Shown here piece after piece: positions 1-7,156 of a stretch of 11,058 nucleotides of DNA. This stretch comes from Xanthobacteraceae bacterium (GTDB taxonomy: Bacteria; Pseudomonadota; Alphaproteobacteria; Rhizobiales; Xanthobacteraceae), in contig JASHRR010000881.1 in NCBI GenBank assembly GCA_030037185.1, positions 1-11,058 on the forward strand, written 5' to 3'. The translations under genes and the position numbers were made by a program. Under the pieces are notes generated by a model. The model worked only from the letters and a program-made list of their open reading frames with translations. It was not told the origin of the DNA and did not search any database. Numbering within the stretch: the first letter of the stretch is position 1; each line of letters opens with the position of its first letter.

Positions 1-2
1 CA

Positions 3-1028
3 ACCTGGATCGTAATGCTTGCGCTGCCGGCGATCTCCACCCTGTATCCTTTTGCGCAGGCGCCGGCAGCTGACACCGCTCTGATCGACGCCGCCAAGAA
101 GGAAGGGCAGGTCGTCTGGTACACCACACTGATCGTCAACCAGGCGGTGCGGCCGTTGGTGAAGGCGTTCACCCAAAAGTATCCAGGGGTTGAAGTGCGA
201 TACTCACGCGCCGACAGCGGACCGACGGCGCTCAAGATTCTCAATGAAGCACGTGCCGGACGCCTGCAAGCGGATGTGTTCGATGGAAGCGGCACGGTGC
301 CGCCGCTGGTCCAGGCGGGCTTGGTGGCCGACTATCTGCCGGCGACCGCCGGGCGCTATCCGGATGTACTCAAGGATCCAAACCGTCATTGGATTTCCAC
401 CAATCTGTATTTCCTCGCCCCGGGAATCAACACGTCTTTGGTGCCCAAGAGCGAAGCGCCGCGGACATTGGCGGACCTGCTCGCGCCCAAGTGGCGCGGC
501 CGGATCGCGTGGAGCAACAACCCGACGGCAGGCGCCGGCACCTTTATCGGCAGCGTGCTGCGGCGGCTTGGAGAGAAGGAAGGCATGGACTATCTGCGGG
601 CGCTGGCCAAACAAAAGATCGTCAACGTCGACGCAACCTCGCGCGCGGTGTTGGATCAGGTCATCACCGGCGAATACGCGATGGCTCTGGACATCTTCAA
701 TCACCATGCCGTGCTCAGCGCTGCCAAGGGTGCCCCCGTTGATTGGCTGAAGCTCGATCCCATCGCCGCCCCGATCCAGGTGGCTAGTGTCCTCAAGGAC
801 GCGCCGCATCCGAGTGCCGCCAGACTGCTCCTCGAATTCCTCACCTCGGAAGAGGGCCAGCGCATCTTCGCCGCCGTCGACTACATTCCGGCAATGCCCG
901 GGGTCGCCGCCAAGGTCGCCGCGCTCAAGCCTGATACGGGCGGGTTTGCGGCTGATGTTCTTCCGCCCGAGGTGCTCGCGCAAAACACCGATCGGTGGAT
1001 GACGATTTCTCGGCAATTGTTCCAATAG
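3..1028 (+). CDS. ABC transporter periplasmic substrate-binding protein (SBP1), 5' partial
   Basis: Periplasmic solute-binding protein of the extracellular solute-binding family 1 / ferric-binding (FbpA-like) fold, delivering a ligand to the permease encoded next. An ATG lies at 15, but the frame is open to the window edge (Thr-Trp-Ile-Val precede that Met), and the hydrophobic signal stretch lacks a basic N-terminal region. The true start is therefore probably upstream and the gene is 5' truncated. The likely signal cleavage is near the AQA/APA residues about 14-19 codons after the ATG. The mature part opens with EGQVVWYTT (residues 30-38 from the ATG), typical of the family, and ends with a PHPSAARLLLEFLTSEEGQ segment, a family hallmark. 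No adjacent Tyr-Tyr ferric-ligand pair is present, so an organic ligand is more likely than iron (inference). It is clearly homologous to SBP2 at 7157-8215. The permease follows after 28 bases. Confidence 0.9.
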   Translation, partial: TWIVMLALPAISTLYPFAQAPAADTALIDAAKKEGQVVWYTTLIVNQAVRPLVKAFTQKYPGVEVRYSRADSGPTALKILNEARAGRLQADVFDGSGTVPPLVQAGLVADYLPATAGRYPDVLKDPNRHWISTNLYFLAPGINTSLVPKSEAPRTLADLLAPKWRGRIAWSNNPTAGAGTFIGSVLRRLGEKEGMDYLRALAKQKIVNVDATSRAVLDQVITGEYAMALDIFNHHAVLSAAKGAPVDWLKLDPIAAPIQVASVLKDAPHPSAARLLLEFLTSEEGQRIFAAVDYIPAMPGVAAKVAALKPDTGGFAADVLPPEVLAQNTDRWMTISRQLFQ

Positions 1029-1056
1029 CCCACACGCCCATCAGCGAACGACGCGG

Positions 1057-2829
1057 GTGTTGTCGAGCTTCACCAAACAACTGAGCGGCGAAACAACTTC
1101 GCCTTTTCGCTTCGCGACTCGAATGCAGATCGCGTGGAATGCCGATCCGACCCGCGCCTACGTCGTCGTGCTCGCGTTTGTTCTTGCCGCCATGACGGTC
1201 CCGCCGCTCCTCTCTCTCCTGCAGGCTAGCTTTCGCCTGACCACAGCTACCGGCGAGCTCGGCGCCTTCACGCTCGATCACTACCGAAAGATCCTGACCG
1301 ATCGGCAGTTCTTTCAGAGCCTGTGGAATTCCGTCGTCTTCTGCGTCGGCACCGCGGTGCTGGCGATCGGTATGGGCGGCGTGACCGCCTGGCTGGTGGT
1401 GCGGACCACCACGCCGCTGCGCTCGATTGCGTATCTTTCGGCGATCGTCTCTCTCGGCACGCCTTACATCCTGTACGCTAGTGCGTGGCTTTTCGTGCTC
1501 GGCCGTTCGGGCCCGCTCAACGCCATACTGATGGCGGTGACGGGCAGCACACAGCCGGTATTCAACGTGTATTCGCTGACCGGAATGATTCTGATCGAGG
1601 GTTTCCTGTGGTCGCCGCTGGCATTCCTGCTGCTGTCTGCCGTGTTCCGCGCAGCCAACGCGGATTTCGAGGAAGCGGCGCGCGTGAGCGGCGCCGGAAT
1701 TCTGCGCACCCTCGTGCAGGTTTCGCTGCGAATGATGTTGCCGGCATTGCTCGCCGTTGCGATGCTCATCATCGTGCGGACGCTCGAGGCCTTTGAAGTG
1801 CCGACCCTTGTCGGCCTTCCGGGCGGCGTGAAGCTCATAACCACCGAAATCTATCTCGATATGAAAAAGAGCGTACCGCCTGACCTCGGCTATGCGAGCG
1901 CGTTCTCGGTCGTGCTGCTGCTGCTCGCGGCAATTCTGCTCTATTTCTATTCGCGGTTGTCCCGCAATGCGGCGCGCTTTCACACCGTGACCGGCCGCGG
2001 TTATCGGCTTCGGCCGTTCGAGCTTGGCCGCAAGCGCTATTTCGGCGACGTCTTCGTCCTTGTCAATTTTCTTCTCACGCTGGTCATTCCTACCTGTGGC
2101 CTGCTCTGGCTGTCGCTGATGCCGTTCAGCCAGGCGGTCAGCGTCAACGGACTGAAGATGCTCACCCTGGACAACTACAACGTGGTTCTCCACTCCGGTT
2201 TCTACCTCGATCTTGTGTGGAAGACCTGGGTGATGAGCGCGGGCTGCGCCACCCTCGTCATGGCGCTGACGACGATCAGCGGCTGGCTCGCGGTGCGCCG
2301 CCGGCCGGGCGCAGTCGTCCTCGATCACCTCGCGACCGTGTCTCTCGTTTTCCCCGGCATCGTGCTCGGCGTCGCTATGATCGAACTCCTGCTGGCGGCG
2401 CCGTTTCCCATCTACGGGACGATCTGGGCCTTCATCATTGCGTTTGCGATACGCTATCTGCCCTACGGGATGCGCTACGCGAGCGCCGGAGTATTGCAGG
2501 TCCATCCGGAGCTGGAGGAGGCTGCCGGCGTCGCTGGCGCGTCGTCGTGGCGGTCACTGCGCCGGATCGTCCTTCCGCTCATACGATCCGCCACGCTGTC
2601 GGGCTGGCTGTTCATCTTCCTGATTGCCGCTCGCGACGTTTCGCTTGCCGTGATGCTTGCATCGCCGTCAGCGGAGCCTGCCGCGGTCGCTATGTTCGAT
2701 CTGTGGGGCAATGGCCAGGGAACCGAGCTTGCTGCCTTCGGGCTTGTATGGACCGCCATGATGACCGTCGTGGCAACGGGGCTCTATCTGGTGGGCCAGC
2801 GGGTCGGCGATCACGGATTGCGCGCATGA
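1057..2829 (+). CDS. ABC transporter permease, fused two-module (FbpB/AfuB-like)
   Basis: Inner-membrane permease of a binding-protein-dependent importer, 590 residues. Two homologous modules are fused in one chain, giving about twelve hydrophobic segments: roughly residues 34-56, 91-113, 123-145, 171-195, 218-240 and 280-300 in the first half, and 332-355, 388-410, 425-447, 450-470, 515-535 and 560-580 in the second. Each half carries an EAA loop that docks on the ATPase, starting EEAARVSGA at residue 205 and EEAAGVAGA at residue 487. This layout is characteristic of ferric/phosphonate/polyamine-type importers. The GTG at 1057 is taken as start; TTG 1060 or ATG 1123 (residue 23, just before the first membrane span) are alternatives, and none has a strong ribosome-binding site. 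It lies 28 bases after SBP1 and 39 bases before the acyl-CoA synthetase, consistent with one operon. Its ATPase partner is at 5067-6221, with an enzyme gene between them. Confidence 0.94.
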   Translation: MLSSFTKQLSGETTSPFRFATRMQIAWNADPTRAYVVVLAFVLAAMTVPPLLSLLQASFRLTTATGELGAFTLDHYRKILTDRQFFQSLWNSVVFCVGTAVLAIGMGGVTAWLVVRTTTPLRSIAYLSAIVSLGTPYILYASAWLFVLGRSGPLNAILMAVTGSTQPVFNVYSLTGMILIEGFLWSPLAFLLLSAVFRAANADFEEAARVSGAGILRTLVQVSLRMMLPALLAVAMLIIVRTLEAFEVPTLVGLPGGVKLITTEIYLDMKKSVPPDLGYASAFSVVLLLLAAILLYFYSRLSRNAARFHTVTGRGYRLRPFELGRKRYFGDVFVLVNFLLTLVIPTCGLLWLSLMPFSQAVSVNGLKMLTLDNYNVVLHSGFYLDLVWKTWVMSAGCATLVMALTTISGWLAVRRRPGAVVLDHLATVSLVFPGIVLGVAMIELLLAAPFPIYGTIWAFIIAFAIRYLPYGMRYASAGVLQVHPELEEAAGVAGASSWRSLRRIVLPLIRSATLSGWLFIFLIAARDVSLAVMLASPSAEPAAVAMFDLWGNGQGTELAAFGLVWTAMMTVVATGLYLVGQRVGDHGLRA

Positions 2830-2853
2830 GCGTCATTTTCATAGGATGCGGTC

Positions 2854-2859
2854 AGAGGA
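2854..2859 (+). promoter_or_regulatory. Ribosome-binding site of the acyl-CoA synthetase gene
   Basis: AGAGGA lies 9 bases before the ATG at 2869. This is good Shine-Dalgarno spacing and supports 2869 as the start over the other ATG triplets nearby. Confidence 0.65.
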
Positions 2860-2868
2860 AATCGCCGA

Positions 2869-5073
2869 ATGGATGTGCAGGCAGCGAGGCAGAAGGTCGC
2901 GGCGCTCACGGCGCCGCGCAATGCGGTCCTGGTTGGTGCGAGCGACCGCCCGGGAAGCTGGGCCGCGCGCGTCTGGCGCAATCTCACCCGCTACGCCTTT
3001 CCGGGGCCCATCTACCTCCTCAATCCGCGGCGCACCGAATTGTGGGATCAGCCCTGTTACCCGGATTTCAAATCGCTGCCCGAGCCACCCGATCATCTGG
3101 TGGTTCTGGTGCCGGCCGCAAACGTGCCGGACCTGTTGCGTAGTGGAGCCGCCGCCGGCGCGCGCAGCGCCACGGTGTTTTCATCGGGTTTCGGCGAGTC
3201 CGGTGACCCTGAAGGTCTTGATCACGGGCGCCGCCTTGCCGCCGTCATCGCCGACACCGGGCTTGGCGTTTCCGGTCCCAATTGCATGGGCAATGTCTGT
3301 GCCAAGAGCCGCCTCGTCACCCTGACGGAGGACCGGCCGCTGGTGCTGCACGGCGGATCGGTCGCGCTTGCTGGCCAGAGCGGCGGCGTCATCATCCACC
3401 TCAACCGCGCGTTGGAGGAGCGCGGCATCGCGGTTGAATACCTCATCACCAGCGGCAACGAGGCCGGACTTACGGCGGCCGATTACATCGTTTTTTTCGC
3501 CGGCGAGCCTGAACTGAAGGTCATCATCGTCTACGTGGAGGCGCTTGGAGATGTCGAACGCTTCCAGTCCGCGAGCCGCATGGCACGCGCAGCCGGCAAG
3601 TCGGTGATCGCCAACAAGCTCGGGCAATCGGCGGCCGGGCGGGCCGCCGCAATGGCCCACACCGGATCACTGGCCGGCTCGGCGCAGGTCTTCGCGGCGA
3701 TGTGTGGCGACGTCGGCGTGATCCCGGTGGAGAGCCTCGACGATGCCGTCGAGATTACCGAACTGCTCGTCCATACGGGCGCCCCGACCGGGCGGCGGCT
3801 CGGCGCAATGACCCTGTCGGGCGCCTTTCGCGGACTCCTTCTCGATGCCGCAGAGCGCCATCGACTCACCTTCCCGCCGCTCGCCCCGGCCACACTGGCA
3901 AAACTTCAGTCCGTGTTGTCGGTGGGCTCGTTGATCGGCAATCCGATCGACGGCGGCTTTTCGGTGCTTGGCAGCGCTGAAACCTTTATGGCCTGTCTCG
4001 AAGCGCTTCATGACGATCCGAACGTCGACACCGTGCTGCTGCAGGAGACGCTGCCGCGCGAGCCTGGCTCGGCGCGCTCGGAAAAATACATTCAGCTCGC
4101 CGGCGACTACATCAAGAGGCGGGCCAAGAAGCCGGTCGCCTTGGTAACGCTCGCCTCCCACAGCCAGACTGAATACAGCCGCAACCTGCGGGCGCGCGCT
4201 CCGCAGGTGTCGCTGCTGCAGGAGGCGAACAAAGCGCTGCGCGCGATCGCGCAAGTGGCGCGCCGGGCCGAGCAGCAGCGGTTTGCGCAGATCGCAAGGC
4301 CGACTGCTCCGCCTAGCGACGCGCGCACTGCCACGGTCGCGGAGGTGCGGGCGCTGGCCGCCGCAGGCCACGGCCCGATACCGCTCAACGAGGCAGCATC
4401 GAAGCGGATCTTGCGCAGTTACGGGCTTGCGGTGCCCGAGGAGGCGCTGGTTGCCTCGGAGGCGGAAGCGGTCGAGGCGGCGCGGCGCATCGGCTATCCG
4501 GTGGTACTCAAGGCGGCGGCGGCGCAACTGACCCACAAGTCAGATCTCGGAGCCGTCATGCTCAATCTCGCGAATGCCGACGACGTGAGGTCGGCCTATC
4601 GGCGGATTGCCGGCAATCTCGCTCGACATGGCTTTACGGGGGCTGTCGACGGCGTGCTGGTTTGCTGCCAGGTGCAGGGCGGCCTGGAACTCGTGCTCGG
4701 CCTTAATCGCGACCCCGAGGTCGGCATGGTCGCCATGGCGGGAAGCGGCGGCGTTCTTCTCGAGCTCACCAGGGACGTTGCGTTCTGCGTACCGCCGATC
4801 GGCCGCGAGAAAGCCCTCGATGCCATCGAACGCACCAACGCGGCCCGCCTGATGCGGGGCTACCGCGGCGGGGCGGCCCTCGATATGGAGGCGGCGCTTG
4901 GGGCCCTGGTCTCCCTCGGGCAGCTCGCCGTCGAGCTTGGCGACGTCATCGAAGCCGTCGATGTCAATCCCTTCGTGGTCCTGCCGGTAGGAGGCGTAGC
5001 GCTCGACGCGCTTGTCATTCTGCGTGGCGGCGCACCTAAGCTTGGTTGCGATGATGCGGGCGCCACATGTTGA
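2869..5073 (+). CDS. NDP-forming acyl-CoA synthetase (fused alpha-beta, ATP-grasp)
   Basis: Cytosolic acid:CoA ligase (734 aa) of the ADP-forming acetyl-CoA synthetase/succinyl-CoA synthetase superfamily. It makes an acyl-CoA from acid, CoA and ATP through acyl-phosphate and phosphohistidine intermediates. Domains in order: Rossmann CoA-binding domain (about 8-110, with VLVGASDRPGS near residue 21); succinyl-CoA ligase-like domains (about 130-460) with GPNC at 136-139, GQSGGV at 169-174 and the phosphohistidine loop HTGSLAGS starting at His264; then a C-terminal ATP-grasp domain (about 505-725) with VVLK at 545-548 and HKSD at 556-559, the latter matching the second active-site histidine described for archaeal enzymes. 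All key histidines are present, so it should be active. Some members activate hydroxycinnamates (FerA of Sphingobium SYK-6, from memory), which fits the hydratase/lyase-like gene downstream. The substrate is not determinable here. It overlaps the ATPase gene by 7 bases. Confidence 0.93.
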   Translation: MDVQAARQKVAALTAPRNAVLVGASDRPGSWAARVWRNLTRYAFPGPIYLLNPRRTELWDQPCYPDFKSLPEPPDHLVVLVPAANVPDLLRSGAAAGARSATVFSSGFGESGDPEGLDHGRRLAAVIADTGLGVSGPNCMGNVCAKSRLVTLTEDRPLVLHGGSVALAGQSGGVIIHLNRALEERGIAVEYLITSGNEAGLTAADYIVFFAGEPELKVIIVYVEALGDVERFQSASRMARAAGKSVIANKLGQSAAGRAAAMAHTGSLAGSAQVFAAMCGDVGVIPVESLDDAVEITELLVHTGAPTGRRLGAMTLSGAFRGLLLDAAERHRLTFPPLAPATLAKLQSVLSVGSLIGNPIDGGFSVLGSAETFMACLEALHDDPNVDTVLLQETLPREPGSARSEKYIQLAGDYIKRRAKKPVALVTLASHSQTEYSRNLRARAPQVSLLQEANKALRAIAQVARRAEQQRFAQIARPTAPPSDARTATVAEVRALAAAGHGPIPLNEAASKRILRSYGLAVPEEALVASEAEAVEAARRIGYPVVLKAAAAQLTHKSDLGAVMLNLANADDVRSAYRRIAGNLARHGFTGAVDGVLVCCQVQGGLELVLGLNRDPEVGMVAMAGSGGVLLELTRDVAFCVPPIGREKALDAIERTNAARLMRGYRGGAALDMEAALGALVSLGQLAVELGDVIEAVDVNPFVVLPVGGVALDALVILRGGAPKLGCDDAGATC

Positions 5074-6221
5074 CGGTCGAGAAGCTCACCAAGGTGTTCG
5101 GACGGTCGGAGCAGAGCGGCGGCGGCATCCGTGAAGCTTCATTTGCCCTGAACTCCGGCACCTTCTTCACGCTGCTTGGGCCGAGCGGTTGCGGCAAGAC
5201 AACGACGCTGCGCTGCATCGCAGGGCTCGAACAGCCGGATGCAGGCCAGATATATCTCGGCGACACGGTGGTCTTCGACGCGCGCCGCCGCATCCAGGTG
5301 CCGATGCACGAGCGCGGCATCGGCATGGTCTTTCAATCCTATGCGATCTGGCCGCACATGACGGTGTTCGAAAACGTCGCTTTTCCGCTCAGGGCGATGC
5401 GCGGCAAGTCGCTTAAGCGCGAGGAAATCAGGCATCGGGTCGAGGACAGCCTGAGAAGGGTCAATCTCGCCGGCTATGGGCATCGTCCGGCAACGCTGTT
5501 GAGCGGCGGCGAGCAGCAGCGCGTCGCTTTCGCGCGCGCAATCGTCGCTGAGCCGAAACTGCTATTGCTCGACGAGCCCTTGAGCAATCTCGATGCCGCG
5601 CTGCGGGAGGAGATGCGCGCCGAGCTGTTGCGGCTGCAGCGCACGCTTGGCATCACCACGGTCTACGTCACACACGATCAGACCGAGGCGCTGACGCTGT
5701 CGGATCAGATCGCGGTGGTGGATCGCGGTCGCATCCTGCAGATCGGTTCGCCCACGGAAATCTATGTGCGGCCGCGATCGGAGTTCGTCGCGCGCTTCGT
5801 CGGCAGCACCAACATCCTCTACGGCAAGCTCTGCGCGCCGCCGCCATCGGCTCTCGCGCCGGCGGGCTCGGCAAGTATCGTGCATATCGATGTCGGTCTT
5901 GGCACCCCGCTCGCTTGTATGGCGCCAGCAGACATCGCGCCAGGCGCCGAAGCGGCGGTGTCGGTGCGGCCGGAGGCCATCGATATCGCGCTGCGCAGCG
6001 CCGCCGACCGCACAAAACCGGCCCCAAACATCAATGCGCTCGACGGCGCGATCGTCGCCACGACCTTCATGGGCGCAAGCCTGCGCTATGAGGTGCGCGT
6101 TGCCGATCGCATCATATTCGCCATTGCGCTGCCGCGACACGCCTTTGCGGTTGGCGACAAGGTGGCGCTGCGGTTCTCCTGCGACAGCACGGTGGTGGTT
6201 CCGCGCGAACCGCGGCCGTGA
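5067..6221 (+). CDS. ABC transporter ATP-binding protein (FbpC/PotA-like) with TOBE domain
   Basis: Cytoplasmic ATPase powering the importer, 384 residues, normal for the CUT1/ferric/polyamine subfamily. Visible motifs are Walker A GPSGCGKT at 38-45, a Q-loop in VFQSYAIWP, the signature LSGGEQQR at 145-152, Walker B LLLLDEP with Asp169/Glu170, a D-loop SNLD, and the switch His203 in VTHDQTEAL. Residues from about 240 (ARFVGSTNILYG) form the C-terminal regulatory TOBE region, which ends with a typical VRPEAI segment and a beta-rich tail. All catalytic elements are intact. The ATG at 5067 overlaps the stop of the acyl-CoA synthetase by 7 bases and lacks a convincing Shine-Dalgarno, so translation is probably coupled to the enzyme. 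It most likely partners the permease at 1057-2829, and no second permease is in the window. Confidence 0.95.
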   Translation: MLTVEKLTKVFGRSEQSGGGIREASFALNSGTFFTLLGPSGCGKTTTLRCIAGLEQPDAGQIYLGDTVVFDARRRIQVPMHERGIGMVFQSYAIWPHMTVFENVAFPLRAMRGKSLKREEIRHRVEDSLRRVNLAGYGHRPATLLSGGEQQRVAFARAIVAEPKLLLLDEPLSNLDAALREEMRAELLRLQRTLGITTVYVTHDQTEALTLSDQIAVVDRGRILQIGSPTEIYVRPRSEFVARFVGSTNILYGKLCAPPPSALAPAGSASIVHIDVGLGTPLACMAPADIAPGAEAAVSVRPEAIDIALRSAADRTKPAPNINALDGAIVATTFMGASLRYEVRVADRIIFAIALPRHAFAVGDKVALRFSCDSTVVVPREPRP

Positions 6222-6237
6222 ATGTCGGGGGATTAAT

Positions 6238-6245
6238 GAGAGGAG
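6238..6245 (+). promoter_or_regulatory. Ribosome-binding site of the hydratase/lyase-like gene
   Basis: GAGAGGAG lies 13 bases before the ATG at 6259. The spacing is somewhat long, but no other in-frame start codon is nearer. The frame is open far upstream into the ATPase gene, so this site is what sets the start. Confidence 0.5.
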
Positions 6246-6258
6246 CGAGCGAACCGAA

Positions 6259-7098
6259 ATGACAGACCGGTATGAGACCATCCAAGTCACCAAGGAACAG
6301 GGCATTACCTTCGTGACCTTCAACCGTCCCGACAAGCGCAATGCCATGAGTCCGCAGCTGCACCGTGAGATGGACGAAGTACTGGACAAGCTTGCGATCG
6401 ATCCGGAGACCCTGGTCCTGGTGATTACCGGGGCCGGCGAGGCGTTCTGCGCCGGTCAGGACATCGAGCTGTTCTTCCGCGCCGGCGCGAAGGATCCCGC
6501 CATGATGCAACGCACGCGACGCGCCTCGAACCGCTGGCGTTGGCAGAAGCTCTCGACCTTTCCGCAGCCCACCATTGCGATGGTCAACGGATATTGCTTC
6601 GGCGGTGCGTTTACCCAGGTCTGCGCCTGCGATTTCGCCATCGCGGCCGATGAGGCGACCTTTGGCCTTTCGGAAGTGAACTGGGGCATTCTTCCGGGCG
6701 GCATCGTGGCATGGAACGTCGCGCAGGTGTTGAACTATCGCGATGCGCTTTACTATGCGATGACGGGGGACACCTTCGACGGTAAGAAAGCAAGAGAGAT
6801 TGGCTTCGTCAACATATCGGTGCCGCAATCGGAGCTGAGACAAGCCACGGTGGGCTTTGCCAAAAAGCTGATGGAAAAGAGCCCGGCCGCAATGCGCTAT
6901 ACCAAGGAGGCGATTCGTGCGGTTCGATTCATGAACGAGCCGCAGGCGAACGACTATCTCTCGGCGAAGAGCGATGCGCTACGCTACAACGATAAGGAGA
7001 GAAGCCGCGAGCAGGGAATGACGCAGTTTCTCGACGAGAAAAGCTATCGGCCGGGATTGCAGCACTTCAAGCGCACGAGGGCGGAGCCCACCAAATAG
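6259..7098 (+). CDS. Crotonase-family protein related to p-hydroxycinnamoyl-CoA hydratase/lyase
   Basis: A 279-residue enoyl-CoA hydratase/isomerase-fold enzyme acting on a CoA thioester. It resembles the hydroxycinnamoyl-CoA hydratase/lyase (HCHL, feruloyl-CoA lyase, vanillin-forming) group rather than generic hydratases. Shared features are RPDKRNAMSP near residue 23, the W-R-W-Q-K-L helix near 93, PTIAMVNGYCFGG, ADEATFGLSEVNWGI around 131-144, MTGDTFDGKKA, and the C-terminal REQGMTQFLDEKS...PGLQ tail. The catalytic Glu is kept (E139, equivalent to HCHL Glu143). By alignment to the HCHL sequence as I recall it, Ser123 is Thr119, Tyr75 is Phe72 and Tyr239 is Ser235, so the site that holds the phenol group looks changed. 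It follows the ATPase by 37 bases and sits in the same operon as the acyl-CoA synthetase, suggesting sequential activation and then hydration or retro-aldol cleavage (inference). A plain enoyl-CoA hydratase is the alternative. Confidence 0.88.
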   Translation: MTDRYETIQVTKEQGITFVTFNRPDKRNAMSPQLHREMDEVLDKLAIDPETLVLVITGAGEAFCAGQDIELFFRAGAKDPAMMQRTRRASNRWRWQKLSTFPQPTIAMVNGYCFGGAFTQVCACDFAIAADEATFGLSEVNWGILPGGIVAWNVAQVLNYRDALYYAMTGDTFDGKKAREIGFVNISVPQSELRQATVGFAKKLMEKSPAAMRYTKEAIRAVRFMNEPQANDYLSAKSDALRYNDKERSREQGMTQFLDEKSYRPGLQHFKRTRAEPTK

Positions 7099-7112
7099 CA
7101 AGCGGCCAGGCA

Positions 7113-7132
7113 GGCAAGCGCCAGCGCGTGCC
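7113..7132 (+). other. Intercistronic stem-loop before SBP2
   Basis: GGCAAGCGC and GCGCGTGCC are complementary except for one A-G mismatch, giving a GC-rich hairpin with a loop of about 4 bases once the innermost pair opens. It lies in the 58-base gap between the hydratase/lyase-like gene and SBP2. No T-run follows, so it is not a standard intrinsic terminator. It could act as an mRNA-stability or processing element, as often found beside binding-protein genes. No test of significance was possible. Confidence 0.35.
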
Positions 7133-7146
7133 GACCCCCATGGTAC

Positions 7147-7153
7147 GAGGGAG
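7147..7153 (+). promoter_or_regulatory. Ribosome-binding site of SBP2 (bears on start choice)
   Basis: GAGGGAG ends only 3 bases before the ATG at 7157 but 9 bases before the in-frame ATG at 7163. The spacing favours the second ATG (residue 3 of the longer form). Confidence 0.6.
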
Positions 7154-7156
7154 AAG

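Noticed and set aside
925..2505. Long open frame on the minus strand antisense to the permease
   Set aside because: The translation is rich in Arg, His, Glu and Gln with no domain or membrane pattern, and it lies opposite a clear permease with EAA motifs. It is a by-product of high GC at third codon positions.
2217..3143. Plus-strand frame spanning the permease 3' end and the synthetase 5' end
   Set aside because: Arg-rich and low in information, and it overlaps two well-supported genes in different frames.
5764..6258. Upstream extension of the hydratase/lyase-like gene into the ATPase gene
   Set aside because: The extra 165 residues are Arg/Ser-rich out-of-frame shadow of the ATPase. Crotonase homology begins just after ATG 6259, which has a ribosome-binding site.
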